Below, piece after piece: positions 59,139 to 64,000 of a stretch of DNA of 64,000 nt. Source of the stretch: Oscillatoria sp. SIO1A7. GTDB lineage: Bacteria > Cyanobacteriota > Cyanobacteriia > Cyanobacteriales > Laspinemataceae. Where the stretch lies: positions 62,001 to 126,000 of the forward strand of contig JAAHFN010000001.1 in NCBI GenBank assembly GCA_010672965.1, in the 5' to 3' direction. Made by a program: the position numbers and the translations under genes. The notes beneath the pieces are model-generated. The model had not been told where the DNA came from. It saw only the letters and a program-made list of their open reading frames with translations, and ran no database searches. Every line of letters starts with the position of its first letter. Position 1 is the stretch's first letter.

Positions 59139-59960
59139 ATGCACCAGATATTAACAGGTCGCTTGCAGGTAGAAAAGTTGACGATCGCTATCCCCAACCT
59201 TCCAGAAACCCTGCAAGGCACCAAGATAGTGCAACTGTCGGATTTTCATTACGAAGGCTGGGGATTATCAGAGGACTTGCTTGAAGCCGCGATCGCCGCC
59301 AGCAACGAAGCATCTCCAGACCTCGTATTCCTCACCGGGGACTATGTAACAGAAGAGCCGTCTCCAATTCGCCCCTTGGCCGATAGTCTCAAATCCCTGC
59401 AGGCTCGCGCCGGAATTTATGCGGTTTTGGGTAACCACGACGTTAAAACTGCCCATTCAAAAGCACTCATTACCGATACCCTGACTGATGTCGGCATTCG
59501 CGTTTTATGGAACGAGGCAGTTTATCCTCTCGGCTCTGGTTTGGCCTTAGTGGGTATGGCGGAACTGCGATCGGGCTATTTCAACCCCAAAGTCTTGGCG
59601 GCAGTCGCCCCCGAAATCCCCCGCATCGTCCTATCCCACAATCCCGATACTGCTGAGTTCCTGCGGCCTTGGCGGGTAGATTTGCAACTCTCAGGGCATA
59701 CCCACGGAGGTCAAATTATTCTTCCCAAGATTGGGCCGGCTCCCAAGTTGCTCGTCCCAATTCGACGCCGAATTCCCGAACCCCTGCGCCCCTGGATTCC
59801 TTTTATGTCTAATTGCTATAAGATTGTCGATCGCTGGCAATGGAGCCAGGGATTCCATAGGGTGGGTAACAATCAGCTCTATGTCAATCGCGGATTGGGC
59901 ACCTATCTCCCGGGACGCCTCTTTTGTCCCCCAGAAGTGACGGTATTTACTCTGGCGTAA
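59139..59960 (+). CDS. Metallophosphoesterase (YkuE-like)
   Basis: This encodes 273 residues with the complete metal-binding motif series of calcineurin-like phosphoesterases: QLSDFHYE (D-x-H), LVFLTGDYV, VLGNHDV, IVLSHNPD and SGHTHGGQIILP. The C-terminal YVNRGLGTYLPGRLFCPPEV matches the YkuE/LpxH-like group acting on lipid or nucleotide phosphoesters. There is no signal peptide, so it is cytoplasmic or peripheral. Start ATG 59139. The substrate is unknown. The 463 bp downstream (59961-60423) contain heptad repeats and no gene. Confidence 0.9.
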   Translation: MHQILTGRLQVEKLTIAIPNLPETLQGTKIVQLSDFHYEGWGLSEDLLEAAIAASNEASPDLVFLTGDYVTEEPSPIRPLADSLKSLQARAGIYAVLGNHDVKTAHSKALITDTLTDVGIRVLWNEAVYPLGSGLALVGMAELRSGYFNPKVLAAVAPEIPRIVLSHNPDTAEFLRPWRVDLQLSGHTHGGQIILPKIGPAPKLLVPIRRRIPEPLRPWIPFMSNCYKIVDRWQWSQGFHRVGNNQLYVNRGLGTYLPGRLFCPPEVTVFTLA

Positions 59961-60423
59961 TTGGGAATTGGGAAGAGCGGAATTGGGAAGAGCGGAATTG
60001 GGCATTGGGCATTGGGCATTGGGCATAGCGCAGAAAATTTAGTACCAGTCCAAGAGCGTTACCGTTCGGGCTGAGCGGAGTCGAAGCCTGTCCCGAGGCG
60101 GAGTCGTAAGCATAGCCTGCATAGCCTGCCCCCCGGGGCATAGCCCAAGAACCCGGTAAATTATTAACTTGCAAGTATCATAGCGTTCAGCTAAGAGTCC
60201 TTAGCCTTCAGCCTTTGTCCTTTAACTTGCCGCTGACCGCTGACCAATTTTAAGGTCATAATTCCCCGTTTTTTGACTTTTTACTGGATTTAGCAGATAT
60301 TCACTGTATTGCCGGGGGATTTGCGATCGCGATCGCGCCTTTTTTGCAATAACCTTTAAGGCATGTTTACGGTTACATGAGGCTGCGCTGATATCGTGGC
60401 TATAACAGAAAAAATTGTGCCTC

Positions 60424-60870
60424 TTAGTTTTGGCTGGAAAGACAACTGCCTATAACGCAAGAAACCTCAATTAAATAGGAGCCTGTAGAAGTATTAGGAG
60501 TAACTATGAAAGTGTACGTACCCGTCTCCTTTAAGGTCAGCTCATATCTAACTCCTTTACCTCCTCGTTTATCGAGGGTATTTCCACTAGGATCGATGAC
60601 CTCAACCTGCTTGCTAATAGAGGCAGAAAGGCCAAAGATTATACGATCGCCAGCAGTACCCTCAAGACGAAATATATCGGAATCCCCTCCTCCGTGTAGC
60701 CCGCAAGTGATGCGATCGCCGTAAGTGATTGTCATGTCAGTCGGTTCCGGCTCGCATTTTTTTACTTCGTCTTCAGCCCGGGCGACTTCGGGGAGAAAGA
60801 GCGCAGGTGCTAGGGCAGATAGTAAGGCGATGTATGAGGATACTGCCAGAATTGAAAATCTTTTCAGCAT
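60424..60870 (-). CDS. Secreted PPC-like domain protein
   Basis: This encodes 148 residues. A signal peptide (FSILAVSSYIALLSALAPAL) is cleaved near ARAED. The mature part reads as a pre-peptidase C-terminal (PPC)-type beta-sandwich: MTITYGDRITCGLHGGGDSD, IFRLEGTAGDRIIFGLS, VEVIDPSGNTLD, ELTLKETGTYTFIVTPNTS. Such domains are usually attached to secreted proteases; here it stands alone. Four cysteines could form disulphides. An accessory or sticky exoprotein is inferred. Confidence 0.75.
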   Translation of the reverse strand: MLKRFSILAVSSYIALLSALAPALFLPEVARAEDEVKKCEPEPTDMTITYGDRITCGLHGGGDSDIFRLEGTAGDRIIFGLSASISKQVEVIDPSGNTLDKRGGKGVRYELTLKETGTYTFIVTPNTSTGSYLIEVSCVIGSCLSSQN

Positions 60871-61167
60871 GATTTGGATGTCACCTCTTGGACTTTGGAT
60901 TTTAGATTTTGTATTTTGTATTTTATGCCAAATACGGATTGTAAAATGTTAAGGCGATCGCTAATAACCGAATCCAACGCATAACTGACCTAAAATACCT
61001 ATTTACATACTAGAAACATGACTGGGGCGTTACCGCTGTTACCTCTTAGGCTTTGAAGTTTGGATTTTAGATTTTGGATTGGTATTTAATTTAAAACTTC
61101 AAACTTAAAACTCAAAACTTAAAACACTCCAATGCCCAATGCCCAATGCCCAATGCCCAATGCCCAA

Positions 61168-61398
61168 TTACATATATTCCTTAAACTCTTCTGTTAGCGG
61201 TTCGTCGAAGTCATCGGCAACCCAGATTATATCCTTCATACTTCCAAACTGTCGGGGCGATAGCGGCTTGTCTGCAATTGGCACCAGCTTGGCAACTGGG
61301 CGATTTCCTTGGGTTATAACCACTTCTTCTCCGCTCCGGGCGATTTCGAGTAACTCCTGCAGCTTAGTCCCCGCTTCAGCAATGTCTAATTGTGACAT
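61168..61398 (-). CDS. Orphan Phd/YefM-type antitoxin
   Basis: I start at ATG 61398 because AGAGGA lies 7 nt upstream; the longer start at 61434 lacks support. The product is 76 residues: MSQLDIAEAGTKLQELLEIA, EEVVITQGNRPVAKLVPI, then a C-terminal tail KDIIWVADDFDEPLTEEFKE typical of antitoxins paired with VapC toxins. The Phd/YefM fold binds DNA and its C terminus covers the toxin. No toxin follows: the stop codon abuts GGGCATT repeats and the next 290 bp hold no PIN domain. I infer that the toxin gene was lost. Confidence 0.8.
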   Translation of the reverse strand: MSQLDIAEAGTKLQELLEIARSGEEVVITQGNRPVAKLVPIADKPLSPRQFGSMKDIIWVADDFDEPLTEEFKEYM

Positions 61399-61523
61399 GA
61401 TTTTTCCTCTTGTCTGTGGTTTCGATTTTACCATAAGGTGCGTTGTTTGCAGTCTTGGGAGTTTCAGGGGCTATTGTTTAATACCTTAGCCCTTTACTTA
61501 TAATCTCAGAGCTGCGACACCCG

Positions 61524-62252
61524 CTAACGAGGGGGAAACACTTGTTTTTTGACTACTGTGAACTCAGAAACCACCGTACCGTAGGACTGAGGCTTGCCCG
61601 CAGAATTGACATATTGCTGAGATACTCCCCGAGTAGAGCCTCGTTGTAAATTAAAGACTTCCCACGATCGGAAACGACCATCGCACAAAAAAAGAATTTC
61701 CGAAGCGGAGACAAATCCCTGATAGAAGGCAAATGAACTGGGACAGGGGGAAACTGACGAAAGACGATAGCCATTTTGCGAATCCAAGATGCCATAAAAT
61801 GTCACTATCTCTCCACCATCGAAAACCCCGTCATGTTCCAATACTATATACCTGCTGTCTGGGGAAAAAGAGATGGGATTGCTAATGACGTAAGCCTCGT
61901 CGGCGGGATCCGAGCTAATGCGTCTTGTGCCCGCACCGCTTTCAACAACCATTTCTATGACGGGAGTCTCTCTACCAACAGGGTTGCAATAGGAACCGAA
62001 TTGCCGATCGCCCCTTTGTCCTACTCTTCGGATTGTTGCGTTATAGTAGGCCACGCTATTGCCATCGGGCGACCTTAGTTGTTGCGATCTATAGGTCAGT
62101 TCTGTCGAGCCTTGGCAGTTTCCCGCCTCCACTTGTTGGACTACCTTCTTTGTGCCTTCAAATGCTCGCGTTGTGCTACTCCAGCCCAGGATTGCGCTAC
62201 CGAGCAGCAACCCTAAAATTACTTTCAGTTTGGTTGACTTCATCGAAAACAT
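61524..62252 (-). CDS. Secreted hypothetical protein
   Basis: This encodes 242 residues from ATG 62252 (MFSMKSTKLK); ATG 62243 is equally possible. A signal peptide (VILGLLLGSAILGWSSTTRA) precedes a beta-rich domain with four or more cysteines (GNCQGSTELTYRSQQLRSPD, RYIVLEHDGVFDGGEIV, YRLSSVSPCPSSF, EILFLCDGRFRSWEVFNL). The DGNSVAYYNATI and FSPDSRYIVLEHDG segments resemble single blades of TolB-like beta propellers. The family is not recognised. Periplasmic or extracellular by inference. Confidence 0.7.
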   Translation of the reverse strand: MFSMKSTKLKVILGLLLGSAILGWSSTTRAFEGTKKVVQQVEAGNCQGSTELTYRSQQLRSPDGNSVAYYNATIRRVGQRGDRQFGSYCNPVGRETPVIEMVVESGAGTRRISSDPADEAYVISNPISFSPDSRYIVLEHDGVFDGGEIVTFYGILDSQNGYRLSSVSPCPSSFAFYQGFVSASEILFLCDGRFRSWEVFNLQRGSTRGVSQQYVNSAGKPQSYGTVVSEFTVVKKQVFPPR

Positions 62253-62499
62253 TGCAACACCCCTAGAAATACTTTGGCTTTGGTTGATTTCACCGTCTGG
62301 GTTGCAGGTTGGCCCTCTGGCAGCCCGCTGTTTTGCTTGGCCCTCCGGCGGCTGAGTTGTTACATATTCTTATTGGGAGAAAGATCGAAAAGTTATGCGC
62401 CTTTTTTCGGCAAATTGGAAAAAATTTTTTCCCGACCGGGCTGGCAAGGGACTGGGGGACTGCTGGGGGACTTGGGGACTTGGGGACTTGGGGACTTGG

Positions 62500-62764
62500 G
62501 GAGTTGCTAGCGAGGGGCATAAATTTCTGGGGCGAAGCATTCCAGCTTATAAATTTAGTTTATAGCAAAGCATATCTCGGGAATGCTATCGCCCCTACGC
62601 CTTATTTCGAGGGTCGATCGTGGGTATGTTTTTTCTAATTCCGCTTTTTGGAGTTGCTAGCGAGGGGCATAAATTTTTGGGGCGAAGCATTCCAGTTTAT
62701 AAATTTAGTGTATAGCAAAGGATATCTCGGGAATGCTATCGCCCCTACGCCTTATTTCGAGGGT
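62500..62764. mobile_element. Two tandem GAAGCATTCC-family copies
   Basis: Two copies of about 115 bp, each running from GGAGTTGCTAGCGAGGGGCA to GCCTTATTTCGAGGGT, stand in direct orientation separated by a GTGGGTATGTTTTTTC junction. Each contains GGGGCGAAGCATTCC and GGAATGCTATCGCCCC. The flanks 62253-62499 and 62765-62928 are GGGGACT and CTTTTGACTTTTCA tandem repeats without genes. Confidence 0.55.
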
Positions 62765-62928
62765 TGGTGGTGGCCCGATCGACATCAAATTTAAAGGGGG
62801 GACTGGGGGACTGGGGGACCGAGAGACCGGGGGACGTGGAGAGTGGAGAGTGAACAGTGAATAGTGAATACGCGAACAGAGCGAACGGCGTTGGTTTTCT
62901 TTACTTTTCACTTTTCACTTTTGACTTT

Positions 62929-64000
62929 TCACTTTTGACTTTTCACTTTTGACTTTTCACTTCTCCCAATGCCCAATGCCCAATGCCCAATTCCCAATGC
63001 CCGATGCTCCATTCCCCATTCCCAATCCAAAAGCCTGCGCCGACTTTTTTCTAGCATCGCTTTATCTAACTTGCCTGCTGCTTCTGCTTGCAATAAAAAA
63101 TGCATCGCCGGATAATATAAGTCGCTATCAAAGGCAATCAAAATTAAATCTACGCTGGCATTCATCGCCGCTACGATCGCTCCGGCTAGACCGAGCTTGT
63201 TATTGTAGGCGGCTCGCATGCAAAAATCATCGGTAATTAGAATGCCATCGTATTGCCAGTCTTCGCGCAGAATATTGACGATCGCCTTGTGAGAAAAAGA
63301 AACCGGGCGATCGCTATCTACCGCCATCAACTTAGCGTGACTGAGCATAATCAGCGATCGCGTATTCTCTATTACCGCCCGAAAGGGAACCCAATCATCC
63401 TCGCGCAGTTCCTCCAGGGAAGCATTCAGCTCGGCATCTTCAACATGAGTATCCGCTGCCACTCTTCCCAACCCGGGAAAATGCTTTAGGGTACAGCCAA
63501 CTCGATGCTTTTCCAGAGTTTGGCAATACCAGGACGCCACCTTAGCCACCACATCTTTATCTGCGGAAATCGCTCGCTTATAAATTAGAGAATATTTATC
63601 TTCGGGGTTGAGCGCGCCTTTATTCAAATCCACCACCGGAGCAAAATTAAGATTAATGCCAATCTCAGCTAGTTCTCGACCCTGAAGCTCGGCATATTCT
63701 ATAGCGGCCTTTTTGCTCTCTTCGATATCTATATTTTCGGCAATAATCTCTGACAAAGGCGGCAAATAAGTTAGCGGTGGAGAGAGTCGCGAAACGATGC
63801 CCCCTTCTTGGTCTGCTGCTATCCATAAAGGAGATAGCCCCTGGCGGCGGCGCGTCTCTTGCCAACCCAGGATTTCTTGCTGAATTTCCGTTTTGCTTTT
63901 GCCTTCGATATTGCGAGCGGTAATAAAGACACCGCCGATCGCTCTTTTCTCGATTAAAGCAGCTATCTCCTCTGAATCTCGATAGCCGACCACGAAATGC
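62929..64000 (-). CDS. GH3 beta-N-acetylhexosaminidase, NagZ-like (5' end outside window)
   Basis: The frame runs off the window at its 5' end (HFVVGYRD..). The GH3 catalytic domain shows [50 protein letters not shown] (with the Asp-His acid/base pair of NagZ enzymes) and the nucleophile loop [14 protein letters not shown]. NagZ trims N-acetylglucosamine from muropeptides in cell-wall recycling. The GTG at 63993 is probably internal. The last 20 residues ([12 protein letters not shown], then [11 protein letters not shown]) are translated GGGCATT and AAAAGTGAAAAGTC repeats, so the native stop has been replaced by repeat sequence. Confidence 0.88.
   Translation of the reverse strand, partial: HFVVGYRDSEEIAALIEKRAIGGVFITARNIEGKSKTEIQQEILGWQETRRRQGLSPLWIAADQEGGIVSRLSPPLTYLPPLSEIIAENIDIEESKKAAIEYAELQGRELAEIGINLNFAPVVDLNKGALNPEDKYSLIYKRAISADKDVVAKVASWYCQTLEKHRVGCTLKHFPGLGRVAADTHVEDAELNASLEELREDDWVPFRAVIENTRSLIMLSHAKLMAVDSDRPVSFSHKAIVNILREDWQYDGILITDDFCMRAAYNNKLGLAGAIVAAMNASVDLILIAFDSDLYYPAMHFLLQAEAAGKLDKAMLEKSRRRLLDWEWGMEHRALGIGHWALGIGRSEKSKVKSQK

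Overview
The window is chromosomal DNA from a filamentous cyanobacterium, probably an Oscillatoria-like non-heterocystous lineage. This is inferred from dense GCGATCGC (HIP1-like) octamers throughout coding and non-coding DNA, heptanucleotide short tandem repeats of the GGGCATT type, a carboxysome shell gene (ccmO), a bilin-type GAF/GGDEF/EAL sensor, a CoaR/CoaT cobalt-efflux pair and a hetZ homologue. No rRNA, tRNA, CRISPR array or intact transposase was seen.

Layout. 1-0.8 kb: 3' part of a response-regulator adenylate cyclase. 1-2.4 kb: a structured ncRNA copy, mobile repeats and a small HTH-like gene. 2.5-9.8 kb: a conflict/toxin-antitoxin island with a 49-residue membrane peptide, a vapBC pair whose toxin carries an in-frame stop, and a compact minus-strand operon. 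That operon encodes a nucleoside-phosphorylase-domain protein, an antitoxin-like protein, a RelE/ParE toxin and a large STAND NTPase with a TPR array. 10-13 kb: ccmO, a papain-like protease with a long acidic tail, and a 2Fe-2S ferredoxin. 13.8-16.5 kb: GAF-GAF-GGDEF-EAL protein. 16.9-25.5 kb: flavin reductase, cobM, lgt, a MAPEG protein, coaR, a second copy of the ncRNA, and coaT. 25.9-32.5 kb: repeat-containing lipoprotein, aldo/keto reductase, pabB, rpiA and a Uma2 nuclease. 32.9-47 kb: a minus-strand cell-surface cluster (beta-helix protein, giant repeat-bearing outer-membrane barrel, DUF11-type secreted proteins). 48-64 kb: Sua5/YciO protein, hetZ, methyltransferase, TerB-like protein, DUF2459 protein, tlyA, an RRM protein, YciI-like protein, ABC exporter, metallophosphoesterase, small secreted proteins, an orphan Phd-type antitoxin and the 3' part of a GH3 beta-N-acetylhexosaminidase.

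The most interesting system is the STAND operon at 3.9-9.0 kb. Three of its four proteins share one 45-50 residue helical module: at the C terminus of the phosphorylase protein, at the N terminus of the antitoxin-like protein and at the N terminus of the STAND NTPase. This suggests a complex held together by homotypic adaptor contacts that couples a RelE toxin to an NLR-like sensor. The second is a pair of roughly 250-nt paralogous RNAs with compensatory changes in several helices and intrinsic terminators.

The non-coding DNA is packed with at least six families of small inverted-repeat elements, some nested. Short tandem repeats have also entered genes: they form in-frame insertions in two surface genes, extend the C terminus of the hexosaminidase, duplicate the end of cobM, and supply the stop codons of several unrelated genes.
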